DNA of 64,000 bases from Sisyra terminalis (GCA_958496175.1 OY292275.1:14508001-14572000), one strand, 5' to 3'; numbered from the stretch's first letter, positions 12,690 through 26,165 are shown. The notes: generated from the sequence alone by a model not told the origin. A program made the numbers and translations.

Positions 12690-13420
12690 TGTCCCAATAT
12701 GTGTTTGCTTCTCATTCCTGCGGGCCTGAACCGAGCGAGACACGAAAGGGTTGGTTCTGCTGATCCTGCTGGTCTGCTCTGCGGCACCCGTTCCCGCCCG
12801 ATCGATCCTTACAAATAATATACAGCGCGCAAGTGCAACAAAGATAGCGAATTTTCCGCGTTACACAGCACTCTACTAACATTTAGAAGCAGCCGCATAC
12901 ATACAAACGTATACACGTGCTTCATACACATATAGAGTAGAGCTTTCGTGGAGCTTTTCTTCTTTATGTACTAACACAACCAAATGTACACACACTTGTG
13001 TACAGTATGAAAGCACATTGTGTAACCTATATGGTATTACAGTAGTCTCAGTTTTGGCAGTGTGTATTCGTTAAAACAGGCTGTGAAAAGCTCGATTTAG
13101 CTTACGGGCCCCCTATTATTAGTTCAGTCGTATTACTTAAAATAGGTTTAGTTGCATGCGTACGTCACTAATATCACTTACATATAAATTCAAAGTAAAC
13201 ATCGTTACTATCAACAGTCGCAGCATCTCATCGGATAAACGCACACCATAGTCCAAATTCTGCGTCAAAAGCTCCGTGTTTTCACATTTTCGTTAGTTAT
13301 TTAGAATCGGTCCTTCCATCATTCGCCCCTCTCTGTTGTACGTTGTAAAGTGAACGAGCGTAGAAAAAGCTTTTCGGTGAATGATACGCATACAAAGAGT
13401 TTAAATCAAGTGAGTAAGTG
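12690..13420 (+). promoter_or_regulatory. Candidate promoter and 5' UTR exon of a + strand gene
   Basis: The sequence changes from AT-rich to noticeably GC- and CpG-richer from about 12690 (for example CGGGCCTGAACCGAGCGAG and CCGTTCCCGCCCGATCGATC). Two matches to the arthropod initiator TCAGTY lie downstream, with the A at about 13050 (TCAGTT) and 13126 (TCAGTC). No good TATA box sits 30 bases before either, and no convincing DPE was found. The island ends at overlapping donor-like sequences, GTGAGT (13410-13415) and GTAAGT (13414-13419), as expected for a non-coding first exon. No long ORF is present. Promoter identity and strand are inferred from composition and these sites only; a GC-rich repeat remnant is the main alternative. 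Confidence 0.4.
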
Positions 13421-13424
13421 AACA

Positions 13425-14290
13425 AGGAAACCTTGGATCAAACTCATACGTTTCGTTTTTCGTGTGTTACACTCAATTGTTGTGAGTTCCATTGTTGTAT
13501 TATTTGCCAAACTAATCAAAAGTGTTATAAGTGAAGAACGGATGTGTTATCGTTTTGATTTTTCTTTTTAAAAGTTTGTATACTCAACACTTTTTCCAAT
13601 AATTTCCCAAAAATTTCCCTTAAAAGTAGACAAAAAACTTTTTGTTATTTGCTAAAAGAAATGACAACCCTTAAATTTAATGAGTTTTGTTTGTTGAAAT
13701 CGTTTAATTTGTAAATCTTACTTGACAGTGTTTTTCTTTGTGCTTTTCCTTTTTTCATATCATTAAAACTGACTGCAATTAAAAAAATAACTGACGTTAA
13801 AGCATTCGTTAGAAAAACCGCAAACGTATAGATTTAAAAACCATAATTTATTATTTAAATAAATCAGGTTTTTTTTCTTGGAACAGACCAAAAAAAAAAT
13901 TACAAGAAAGCAATAGAGTTTTTAATAAATTAATTATAGAAATCCTTTATTTAATTTTCATCAGTTCAAATCCCAAAGTACTGTGATTTATATCCAATAT
14001 TGAAATTGCTGAAGTATAAACAAGACGAAAATAAAATTGAAGATTACGGATTAATTAAAGTAAGAAATCAAACAAAAAGATGTTCAAATATTTTCGTGGA
14101 TAAAAGGAACGATATGAAATAATGAAGAATCTTTTGATGTTCTCTAAAACAATCATTTTATTTGAATACAAGTTATATTTTTAGGAAAATATTTTTTCAA
14201 ATTCATGGTTCAATGAATTGAATTAATGCTGTTTTATTATTTTTTTTAAAAAAATACATTTGGAGGAAAAATATTAGAAAAATTAATAAT
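13425..14290. other. Stretch with no recognised gene
   Basis: Composition returns to AT-rich after about 13560, as expected for the start of an intron if the island upstream is a 5' UTR exon. No repeats with clear ends were noted. Confidence 0.4.
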
Positions 14291-14293
14291 TAC

Positions 14294-15719
14294 ATTTTGG
14301 ATATTTTGTTGTTGCTTCTGTATATTAACTATTAGAACTTACTATATTTTAACTTACTTTTAGATAAGTATTATTCAAAATTAAAGTATTTTAATGCCAA
14401 ATATTAACCAGAAGACACTTTGACAGTTAGCAAAGAATTTTTGTTTAAAATTCAATTCTATTTAACATATTTTTTTTTAAAATCATTTCCATAAATGTAA
14501 TTCTTATAATTTTTAAAATATTCAAAATCAATGGAATAAATTTATCCATTATAGTTTATTTAAAACTATAGATATAATGATAATATTTTTTTCATTATCC
14601 TATAGAAGTATTGGTTATTTGATCAAGAATTAGTTACAGCCATTGATGTTTTTTTTTTTTACTACTGAAATCTGTTTTTGTAAAAAAAAATAATCTATTT
14701 GTATTAAATCTCTTTATATAGTTGACAACGGGAAATTAAAGTCATAGTTGAATCATAGAAAAACCTATGATTTTTTTTCTGTTTACTTTCTATGAATAGG
14801 TTTACTTGAAATAAAACAATACCCAAAATTCTCTTAAATCTTCGATTTCTCTATTTTATTTGAGTCATAAATAGAAAACATTAAGTTGGAAGAATTAATT
14901 AATTCAATATATAAATCGAAACTAAATTTAAGATTAGGCATTTCAAGCAAATAAATAGTTATAAACCCGTAGTTATTAGTTTAATTAATTTATATATGCC
15001 AATATTGACGGCAAATATTGCCAATAAAATATCATGTAACAGCTTTAGTTGCAATTTTATTACAATACTACAAGAATTTAATATGTAATACCTACATTTT
15101 GTTCAGAACTTTTATTTTTAGCAATTATTATATCAATTTTTCTAGCCCCAATAACAAATGGCATTTATAAATTAGAGTCTAGTAAAACAACTTTAAGTTT
15201 TGAAACTAGAATATAAGTGGGTCATGTGGAGATTTAAAGAATTTAATCAAAACAGAAAATTCATTTGAAATCGTTAATAGAATCATGCAGATAAAACGAG
15301 TAAAAAATCCGCTTATCCATTAATAAAATTGCACTTTGTAGATTCTTTTTTTACAAACACAGATTTCAATAGTTAAAAATAAATATTATCATCAATGGCT
15401 GTAACAAATTTTTGATCAAATAACCAATACTTCTATAGGATTATGTAAAAAAACATTATCATTGTACGTATAGTTAGATAAATTTATTCCATTGATGGTG
15501 AATATTTTTAAAATTATAAGGATTACATTAATAGAAATGATTTAAAAAAAAATATATTGAATTGAATTTTAAACAAAAATTCTTTGCTAACTGTCGTGGT
15601 ATCTTCTGTTTAATTTTTGGCATTAAAATACTTTAATTTTGAATATTATTTAATAGTTAGTTAATATATAGTAAGCTCTTATAGTTAATATACAGAAGCA
15701 ACAAAAATATATCCAAAAT
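14294..15719. mobile_element. 1.4-kb element with about 400-bp inverted arms
   Basis: The outer ends are ATTTTGGAT (14294) and its complement ATCCAAAAT (15711-15719). The arms run to about 14700 and from about 15335. They share landmarks in inverted order, such as GTTGCTTCTGTATATTAAC, GTTAGCAAAGAATTTTTGTT, CAATGGAATAAATTTATC and CAATACTTCTATAGGAT. The roughly 630-bp centre encodes nothing recognisable. Arms have diverged by many substitutions and indels, so it is older than the hairpin at 7868. It could be a foldback/long-TIR MITE or an inverted duplication. No target site duplication is clear. Confidence 0.75.
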
Positions 15720-15721
15720 CT

Positions 15722-18383
15722 AATAGCTGATCACATTTCATCAAACTGTCAATGGAATCAAATCTTAAAGTATTCTTTGATTGTAATATATAGTAGGTAT
15801 GTGTGAAAATATTAAACCAAATTTACAAACACTAGAAAATTATTAATGAGTCCAATTAAAAAAAATTTTTTGGTAAAAAATAACGAATAGTTACTCAATA
15901 GTACTGGCAATGCTTGCTACCGTGAAACCTGTATTGCTAGGATCTCAAGGTTCCTAAAATTTTACATTAATTATATTGGCTTTTCATTTACCTACTTTTC
16001 CAAATAGACATGCCAATGACAGTTGTGTTATATATGGAGAGTCTTCTGAATTCTTGAGCTTTCTTTCTAATCCTTTGGTCGTTAATTGGATTCAAATGGT
16101 TCACGAAAATATCTTTATCAGATAAATATGTTTATATGGACTACAAAATCACAATTATAGAGGTTATCATTGATACAATCCAACAACTTAAATTTCAGTT
16201 AAATGGGAAGAACATTTCCAATAATAGAGGTTTAATCCAAAAATGTGGGTACCTCTTTGTAATAATTATTAATAGTAGAGGTTTCTCACATACGAATATT
16301 GAGGACGCACTAAACCCGGTTTCCGGGTTACATTACTAAAACATCTGGAATTACATTATATAAACTTTAATAAAATGTGCTTCTGCGCTTTTTTGCCACA
16401 AATACTAATTGCAAAAATAAAATAATTCCTTATCAAAACTATGACCTATGACCAACAGCCCTAGTTATAGTTTTTTTTTGTAATTATTTTATCACTAGTT
16501 CAACAAACTATTATTATGCAGAATGTTACTGTCGGGTATTTTTAGATTAACTTAGTATTATTATATTCCTTTATGGTTTGTATAACCTAGTTATTTTTTA
16601 AAAATGAAATATAATGAGTTACTAGTTTGAAAGCATTAGCAGCTATAGAAGAATTTTTAAAAAATTACGTTATAACTATGAGTTAAATTATAACAGTAAA
16701 TAAAAATTGGTTTTCTTTAATAACAAGTGTTTTCAAAAATCATAATTCACAGTTGATACAATATATTCGTGGTTTATTTTGATATTTCATACCGTTTATG
16801 ATTTGGGAAAAAGTATTGGTATATTGTTAATAGAAATTACCAAAATCTTTGTTGTTTTTAGTGAAACCCCTTTTAACAATAAAATATAAAGAAGATATTC
16901 TCTCAAACTAAGTTGTTATTATACCTTTTATAGGGAACTGAGAAATCTGGCCTATTACTTACCTACATAATTTTTAAAAGTTAAGTTGTTTTTTGATCGT
17001 AAGAGTTTGCAGATTTTCTTAAGTTTTTCGTTGTAATTCTTCTAAAAAATTATAAAATCCAGTCCACACAAGTTATTAGAGAAAGTATAATTAATTTTCG
17101 TATTCATTAATTTCCGTAAAAACAAAAAAAAAGAATGATTTTCAACACATATAACATTTAAGAAAAATTATACTTGTTTTCCCAATATTATTGGTTAAAT
17201 AAAATCATACCATTTAAGTGGATATTTATACTTTAAATGATGCAATATCAAGACTTTGTTTCATGCTTATGGTAGTTAAAAGTGAATGTTTTCCATCATA
17301 ATTCCAACGTTGATAAATCTACCATACCATTGAAAAAGCTCTCGTTGCATCGTTGAATGAATGACCCTGACATTTTCACACAAAGAGGCAAAGTATAGCA
17401 ACTATAACACTACAAAAATTAATATGCATTATTTAAACTGAAATCACAGCCCTGTTACTTGCGGTTGAAAGTAAATTAAAAAAATAATTATTAGCATGTT
17501 AACTACCACGTCACTTAATCTTTGATATTATTCATTAGTTCATTAAAGGAGTGGAGACATCGGACGAAAGAGAATTAGTTATCTAATTTAATTTCATAAC
17601 CTTTCGTCTATTTTATCGTTTATGAAATATTCATATTTTATTAATTTCTACTACCTTTCTACAACACTCAGTTTAATTATAATTAATTTTCGCAACAAAG
17701 ACAAAGGTGAAATTCGCAAATTAACACAAATAATACACAATATGGCTGTCATAGTAAGATTAGAGTAAATTGAGTTTTCAAGTTTTAAGAAATTTGCATT
17801 AATTATTCAAAATGTTTCTACTCAAGATTTCAAGATTTTGGGGTAAAATCGAAACTTGAAATAAAAAATTTAATGTACATTTTTCAAATAATTTAATTTC
17901 TTTTTACGTAAAATTATCTTCTGGTATATCATTCTGGCAGTTAGTGATTCAATAACTTCGCTACTATTTTTAATATTAAAACTAATAAATCCTAGTTATA
18001 TTTGGTAATGATAGGAAATGATAGATATTAGCAGTAACAATTTGAAAAATTAAGTTCAGTTTAATTGGATCTTTGCATTGCCTAAACCAAGCTTATCCTT
18101 CATCCGATCCGCGATTTTGTTAAATATTAAGCCATCCTTGTATAATAATTGCTATTAAATATTTCCTTTGGTTCACTACGGAAATAAATATCCTAAATCT
18201 ACAAAATAATATCACAAGATTCCATCATTCTAGGGTAATCCCACAAAATTATGTTGGACACCCCTGACCTAAACAATCTAATTCGTTATTTAGATTTACG
18301 TTATTTAGATCAGAGACAATGCGAGCTAAAAAAACGAAATGTGGTGATTAGGTAGAATCTTTCATTAATTTTTCATCCTATCA
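15722..18383. other. AT-rich stretch with no recognised gene
   Basis: No coding region is supported; the 67-residue ORF at 16136-16339 overlaps low-complexity sequence. It contains three AGAGGTT-type short direct repeats (about 16158-16283) and a small GC-rich hairpin, AACCCGG-TTT-CCGGGTT, at 16313-16329. Confidence 0.4.
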
Positions 18384-18391
18384 TCCTAGAC

Positions 18392-18648
18392 CAAGGGTTG
18401 GGAACCTTTATTGTTTAGGGCCAAAACTATAATTTTTCTTTTTTTTTTTGAATAAGTGAGCCTAAAGTGCATTGCCACTAAAAGTAAAAAAAATTGATTA
18501 CATATTTTCTTCAATTTATCGGTTGTGATTACAAAATTTTATTTCAATTTTTTTGAATAGTTTAAACTTAGAGTTAGCCATTTAAAAAGCCATTGGTTAG
18601 GGTGAAAGAGCCGCATGCGGCTCGCAAGTCGCCCATTCCCGACCTCTG
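18392..18648. mobile_element. 257-bp hAT-type MITE
   Basis: The left end CAAGGGTTGGGAA and the complement of the right end CAGAGGTCGGGAA agree at 10 of 13 positions and fit the hAT pattern CARNG. The flanking 8-mers TCCTAGAC and TTTTAGAC agree at 6 of 8, consistent with a decayed 8-bp target duplication. Near the right end it carries AGAGCCGCATGCGGCTCG, a palindromic subterminal motif often seen in hAT MITEs. No coding capacity. Confidence 0.75.
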
Positions 18649-18659
18649 TTTTAGACCAA

Positions 18660-20765
18660 TTGTATCTTATAAAGTCTTAAAGTACTCATTTGAAGGATAT
18701 GACCATTAATAGGTACTCAAGATTTTGTCAATAGCGCAACTATAAAGAAAATACTTTTATTTGCTTTTTCTAAAAATAATTTATTATTTTACCTCTTGGT
18801 AGTGCAGGAACAAAACCACAAGGTAAATGTAAAGCTAACAACTGTTTTATCAAAAGTAACTTAAGTTTTATCTCAAATTCGTAAACTTTTGTAAAATTTA
18901 TGAATTCCTGTGGATTTATAAACCTAAAGTTATAGATTCCTTTATATTTAATCAGTTTGTTGTGCAAATAATTTACCTTTTACGTTTAGATAAATAAAAG
19001 AAAAAATAACTCCTCTTACTTGCCTACTTCTGTATTTAGTTTTTGTTATAGATTTTTTATGAAGACCACATTTTTGTTTTGTTTTCCATAAAAGCAGAAA
19101 ATATTTTATTGTAGTTTAATATTTTAAATTTGAGATATAAAACTTTCTTTTTTTCATTTTACTTGGGCAAGAGGCCAATATTTTTTCCTACAATTGTTAA
19201 ACTGTCGCAATGACAATAAGACGTAATACTACTTCAGAACAATATATTTTATTTTGTACAATTCAGAGCTATACTCAAACCATTCTATATAAATGTTCAT
19301 TTAAGTTAAAAAAGAGAAAATCTGTGATACATTTCCCACATAAATTTCGTCATAAACTAGGTCAATAATTAAAACTTTTCCTGTTAAAATATTCTATTTT
19401 ACTATAATTGTGACATCAAGTTTCTCTCAAATAGTTTGCTAAGAAGTTCGGTCCTGTATTATTACAATAAGACTGGGTAAATTTATTTATAAATTCAAAT
19501 AGTTTGCAAATTTAAACATATGAAAATGTGACTTCTGAGAGCCAAAAAGAGTTCAATAAAAGTGAAGTGGAAATGTCGAAAATTCTCGATTTAACATTTA
19601 TTTCTCTAGATAATGTGTATATGGAATATACACAATCGGTTCAGCCAGAACAAAGCTCGTGTTTAAGAGATCTATAGCTTCTTGAGAATTCAATTGAAAC
19701 TTGAACGCTCAAAACCGCACTGATCCTTTCTTTTATAAATAATTAAACTGGACATAGAATGTTGATTTTGGGTGGGAAAATTGCCAAATGCTTTTAGCAT
19801 TATCTCATATTTTTCAAATTTATATATTTCAAATGAACACAGAAGTTAATGTTATCTCCGCACACAAATGAATCGAGGAAGAGAACGTGTGAAAAATGTA
19901 TATTACATGTTTTGCTTGCTATAATTTTTGTAGCATTTTTTGCTTATAACCCTGTCCGAGAATATTTTCATTGAATTATATGTAGCTATTGCTTGCCAGA
20001 ATAAATGAAGTTTTAGTATTATTACAAGTTATCACCATAACTTTTTCAAATAATTAAAATCAGCTAAGGTATTATGAGTATTTTATTATTTTGAAATTCT
20101 CGCAAATACTTTAAGTAGATTAAAAAACCTTTCTGTTTATTTAAAACTAAATAAAAATAATGAAATGTGTGCCATAGAAAAGTAGTGGAAAAAATTAAAT
20201 GCGATATTACATAATTTCCCTATTATTCCTTTTGAATAATGTAAAAATATTTTCTCCTTAAACTTGATGTTTCAAAGAAAATTTGTTTTAAAGTTCAATG
20301 AAAAAACATGTCTGGAAAAAAGCAAAAGAAGTTATATAAAAGTATGTCGCATTGAAAAAATCTTTACTTCTTTACTTCTTATTTTGAATTTATTGAAGTG
20401 TAATAAAGCTTCCATTTATTTGGCGGGGGCTTGTTATTTATAGTTTCTTTTTTTTAAACATTTTTTCTATTCTTTTAGTTAAAACTTGAACGGAAAGGAG
20501 GAAACCAAAAGGTTAAAAGAGTAAATTTTGTGGAGAAGTAATAATGTATTGGTATACGTTACAAAATATTAAAAATCCGTGCAAGAAATACCGATAATAC
20601 GGTTTTCCTACAAGATTATGTTGATGATCCCTTATCACTAGTTAGTACGGTCGACAAACTTTGTGCTATCCAGAAATGAATGAATCATCGCTAATAATAA
20701 GTTATGTATAACAACATTAATATTTTCAACTCTTTTTCAATTTTTAATATTTTGATAAACTTTTA
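18660..20765. other. AT-rich stretch with no recognised gene
   Basis: No supported gene or complete repeat. The minus-strand ORF 18770-18967 has no motif and normal AT-rich composition. Confidence 0.4.
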
Positions 20766-20780
20766 CATGTAATTTATAAT

Positions 20781-20951
20781 AAATGATAAAATTCAGATCC
20801 CATCTTTTATTAAATAAAGAAGACAATTCAATTTTTTTGTGATTCAAGAAGCTTGATGAAGTTACTATACGTAACAAAACGTAGCTAATTTGATTATTAA
20901 AAAACATTAAATGAAAAAAACGATCTTAAATAATCTGAATTGTTTTCTTTA
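20781..20951 (+). mobile_element. Short retroelement-like repeat, decayed copy A
   Basis: This copy matches the elements at 44350-44596 and 58426-58738 in the opposite orientation: it begins AAATGATAAAATTCAGATC and ends ATAATCTGAATTGTTTTC. The 5' inverted part is shortened. Near-matching direct repeats flank it (TGTAATTTATA at about 20768 and TGTTATTTATA at 20952), suggesting a target duplication. It contains the hammerhead-like segment 20851-20885, decayed to TTGATGA and CAAAAC, with the stem GTTAC/GTAAC intact. Non-coding. Confidence 0.65.
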
Positions 20952-20964
20952 TGTTATTTATATA

Positions 20965-23900
20965 CAAAATCGAAGGTATCTAAGGTCTTTTTGTGTCTTT
21001 TGGTAAATGCAGCAGTAGTAGTTATCTATAGATGAAAACAGAACAAGTCTAGACTCTAGAATTACTAGTAATTTATTTAATTGTTAAAATAAAGACAAAC
21101 CGAAAAAAAATTTGCTGGCTTTTTCACGATGCCAATCGCTTCAAAAGTTTGCACAAACGTAATGGCAGTTTTGATTATAGACTAGATAAATTACACTAGC
21201 GATACAACCGAATCAATAAAAATGTGTACATTCCTGCATAACAAAATGAGTCAAAGCCAAAAAAAAAAACAATTAGCAAGGTTACTACAATAAAAAAGCT
21301 TCAAGAACAAAATCCTTCCTTATAACCTAATGGGTATATTTGTACTACAGTGAAATTTGAATGGGTTCTACAAAAAGCAAGAGCAGCTATAAATATTAAT
21401 TAACAAAAAACCCTGAATTTGCCTACAAGAAATAAATTTCTTGGGGGATCATTGTGAAAACATAAAAAGATACTTATCTTTCCACAAAAATCGGGATCAA
21501 GAGCTACGATCTAGCGAAGGAGTCGCTTTCTTTGCCAATCAGTAGCCCTACCAATAGAGTTCCCAATAAGAACTTATTTGGAAGCAGTTCAAATTTGATT
21601 ATAGATTTAGCAGTTCTTTGCAAAAACCTAAACCTAAACTTTAGTTTAGTACCAAAGATTTCACCGATGGTTGTTACCAAAGAAACATGTACTTAAAAGC
21701 CCTATGGAGAGATATTTAATGCGTTGCTACTTCGAATATTTAGATGTTTTGCTAAATACTAAAATTCGTTAACCTAACCAAAGAAGTCCGATTAAGGATC
21801 AAAATCTTTTTTCATTGATTGGGTTGTACCCATTATAAGCCCATCTGTAGAATGCTTTTCGATACTTTGTGAAGTTTTCTGAGTAGTTATGAATTTTGGA
21901 TTTTCAAAGTTTCTTTTATAAAAAAAGTATTTAAAAATGGCAATACCATTGGATCTTTTGAATCCTTTGGATTTGAAAAGTATGAACTTTGGAAGAACTT
22001 ATATTTTCATCATGCTACATCAAAGATGGATCGAAAAAAAATAAGTCGAAAAAAAACATAATTATTTGCCTAAGAGTGAGGTTTGGTTTAAGCTTAGAAA
22101 AGTTTTCCAGATAAAAGACACAAAAAGATTTAGATACATCACTGATAATAGCACAGTGGTCTCATGATTGTCTTTAATTTACAACAGGTATGACAACCTA
22201 AGAAGAATTATAGAATTATAGAGTTATTTCAATAACTTATTAACCACGATAATTGATTCCCAAAAATGCAAACTTTGAGTGTTATTTAAGGGAACCCTAA
22301 AAAACTAATACAAAGCTTTTAATAATAGTCATTGAAATCTAGAAGCTCTTAAGAAAAATATTTTCAAGGTTATTCTACTGTTGGTTTTAAAATCCATTAT
22401 TATATGTTTTAAAACGTCAAAAAAAAATACACATATTTTATCTAAACATAATATTCAATTTAATTCTGGAATAATTTCTACAAAAACTACAATAAATTGA
22501 AACAAAAATTTAATGTAAAAGAACGATAAAGAATAATAGTAATTACCTTACTCTGGATTTCCAACGTTCGTCCCTGACGGAAAATGTGTTTTTAAAGTAA
22601 TTTCTTGTATACTTTTTCTTTGTAGAAATGTACTAACATCATTTATCATATATTTTTGAAATAAATGTTCCGAAATTTGTCTTACATTCTTGTACAATAT
22701 AATAAACAAGAACATGTAAGTATTCTGCACAATTTCTGCAAGGTTTGTGCTTATTTTATCGTTTATGGAATTGGTTCTCTAGAGTTTTGATAGACTTTAC
22801 AATATTAAGTAATTTTGTGAAATATTCAATCAAACGGCATTTTTTTGATGAACTTAGTCGCTGATCTTGAGGCATCAGTCTTCAGGTTAACAAACATAAT
22901 GTTTCATAATTTGCCTTTATTTGCTGAAATTATGATTTTATTTTTATAGTTTTAACGTTATAAATTTACTAAAAATAATCCTATTTAAAAGAAAAACATT
23001 AATTTATTTTGCTAAGACCTGAAGTCTCTAGTACATTATGGATCAAGGATTATCAACATGTTTATCATGTTAAATCTATTTAAACAACAATTATTTTACT
23101 CAAAGAAGTGGTAAAATATCAAATTTATTGTAACACCTAATATAAAAACAAAGTGCGTATAATTTCTTCCTCAAATATTTATTTGATTCAAAATTGCAAT
23201 TTCAAAAGAATATTTGTTCTTCGTTATTATTTTTCCTTTTATATTTTTGATTTCCCTTGGTGGTTTCGTTTTCCCATTAAAAGGGAACCAAAGATAAACT
23301 ATGAAAGGACACAAAAGATTCACTTTTGGTACTCTATATTTCCCTTTGTCACACTTTTAACACAAAAATGGTAATTTTATCTTCAGATATCGACAGCTAA
23401 AAGCAACCAACGTTTATATATTAGTCAATATTTTTGACTTTCACAAAAATTTTCCTTAAAAACATTGTTGTATATCGCAAAAAGCAATGAAAAAAGCCAC
23501 AAAAAATTAAGGGATTTCCATGTGAAGAAATTTATTTCAATTGTGAGTGTTTTGAATTTATAAAATTTTAATGAGAATTCAGTAAAAACCGTTTCGTTTG
23601 TGGGTTGTTTATTTAAAACGTTATAAAACTTTATTCCAGTGTAAAAAATTAATTATCCGAAATCTTTTTCGAGCTTATTAAAAACGGCCGGCAACAAGTG
23701 GTGGGTAATTGATTAGGCTTATTCTGTAGGCGTAGTCATTAAATAGCTTTTCTTTCAAATAGTCCCAAAAAGAGAAAGCAATTAAAATGAATGAACCAAG
23801 TTTTAGGCAACCTTGCATAAATCTTCACAGTATAGGTACTTATGGTATATTGGCTTGACCTATTAAGCTCCCGGATTGTGAATAGTCTTCTAATTTAAAA

Positions 23901-25430
23901 GAAGGAACCATTCACTGAAATTGAATTACTCTGCTGTGTAAACGACTGCAGTTTTTGCAGGAAAATGTTATCAGAATTTTCTTTCTATTAAAATCTTACG
24001 ATGGAATTATTACGAGGACGTTAAAAGATAAAGTTTAAGATAATGTTGTCTTTTTTCGCTTCAAAAGTAAATCTGATAAATGAAATCAATTTCAATTACG
24101 AAGTTCACTTCTGATTCACCCCAACCACGCAGTTCAAACAAATCAAAAACAAAATTCCAACGTTAATGATATCATTAAACGTTATTTGTTAGATTAATTA
24201 AAGGATGCCGACATTGTCGTTGTTCAACTAGAAATTGTTTGAAATTATTTGTGTTTTTATCCTTTTCCAATCATTCAATTTACCAGTACGTTCTGGTGAA
24301 AGCAGATGTTGCAGTCATTTTATACTCTTAGTATGAGTATACTATGTGGGTCACAGTAAATACTCGGGAGTGCAATAAACTATAGGAAGCAATGTTAGTT
24401 TTCCGGGGATAAAAAAATAAAAATCGTTAATTGAAATTTGTTCAATCAAAAACCGATTTGTTAAAAAAAGTAATGTAGCTTTCCGCATAATAACTAATTG
24501 ATGTTTTACGTAATACGGATATTTTGCAACTATGTGTTGGTAGTATATATGTGCGAGAGCAAATAAAGCTTTTTATTATCATCGGATAATGCAGATATGC
24601 TACCAACCAAATGTTCTATCATTAGTTATTCTTAATGCAGCTTTTCTTTTCATTTATTATTTTCTTTATTTATCCTGTATTCGTTTTCAAATATGAATTA
24701 TAGTTATAACATTATAAAATAATGTTCCACAGATATTTCTTTCCAGAAACTTTTCAATAGAAAAATTTAAAATGAAATTTTGTTAACGATAAAATGCAAT
24801 TTGTAAAACTTCAAGGTTTATTAAAATTACAGGTCGACGACAATGGATATTGAGCTTCTGTCAATCAATTTAGAGCAAATTAATATTGAATGCTTTTTCA
24901 TTGACTTGAAAATCGAATAATTTCCGTTAGAATTTCGAATGAAATTGAAATTGGTTAAAAATTAATGGAAAAGAAATTTCTGAAATTGGAACCTACGTAA
25001 AATTGTGTGCCATTTTGCAATTTATAAGTATGTATTTTATGAACCACGGTCATTTATGTAAAGGACATAGGGATATAAGAATGGTGAATCATCCCCGGAA
25101 AGTTATTTGAATGATACTTAAGAGATGTCTAGGTATTAATAAAATACTAAGATCCTAAAAGTTTTAGATCGCTTTCTCAATTATTGTGAAAAAAAATAGT
25201 GAAAAATAGAAAAAATGTTGTTTTTCTTTGAATTGAAAGGTTAACAATTTTATTCGTAGAAAAATTTTGGGGGTAACAATACTATTTTTATGACAAAACT
25301 AAAATCCATAGATATAAATTAATTCATTTAGATAACATTTAAACCCTTGGAACACGTTTGATTACTCTTTGAAATACAATTCTTTTAAAGTTTAACATAC
25401 CTACTTCTTAATAATATCTTTGGATCAATC
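20965..25430. other. Long stretch with no recognised gene
   Basis: Mostly AT-rich. Part of 21480-21900 is less biased and reads like a badly decayed coding relic, but no family could be recognised in any frame. A palindromic patch ATACTCTTAGTATGAGTAT lies near 24324. No RNA genes were seen. Confidence 0.35.
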
Positions 25431-25435
25431 CAATT

Positions 25436-26165
25436 CAGTCGGTCCAGCACTGGTCGCTTGATTATTTTTTTTAATTCTGATTTTTTTTTGCGGTCACCCC
25501 AACATGTTGTTGGTAGTTCAAATTCATTATTATTTTAATTTTATTGTTTTTAGTTTTCCAGTGGTGGCCATATTAATTCTACATTTTCGCACTTTTAAGG
25601 GTTTGCGGAAAGTTGATTATCTCAGGCCCTATTTGTCCTATCAAAATGAAACTAAAAGCAGTGGGTTCATGAAAATATAAGCTACAAGGTTGTAATAAGA
25701 TGTTTTCACCTAAATGTAATTCTAAGGGGTGAAATTTCAGCCGAAATTTTTAGCTCTCATTTGTAAAAACTCCAAATTTCACGGAAAGATTGTGAAGGAA
25801 GGGAAAGAGCCTACACGTTAACAATTTTTTTACAAACAATTAGGTATTAGTTGTATTCAAAAACAAAATTTGAAGTCTGAGACTTAAAGCCTTTTTAAAA
25901 TAAAAAATAACAAAATTTGGAAATTTTCAAATTTTGGACAAAAAGGGCCTGAGATAATCAAGTTTCCGCAAACCCTTAAAAGTGCTAAAATATAAAACTA
26001 ATATGCGGCCACCACTGGAAAACTAAAAACAATAAAATTAAAATAATATTGAATTTGAACTACCAGCATGTTGGGGTGATAGCACTCAAAAAATTTTTTT
26101 TTTTTTTTTAAATGGTCGACCAACCATTTCATTTATTTTTGGACCACTTTATTTGGACTGACCCC
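25436..26165. mobile_element. Foldback element with 145-bp core arms
   Basis: The strong arms 25494-25638 and 25936-26079 begin with TCACCCCAACATG on the left, mirrored by CATGTTGGGGTGA on the right. They also share GGTAGTTCAAATTC, AGTTTTCCAGTGGTGGCC and CTTTTAAGGGTTTGCGG. About 300 bp separates the arms. Outside the arms, poly-T/A tracts lead to weaker inverted matches (CAGTCGGTCCA at 25436; GGACTGACC near 26156), which may be the true ends. No transposase. Superfamily undetermined. Confidence 0.7.
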
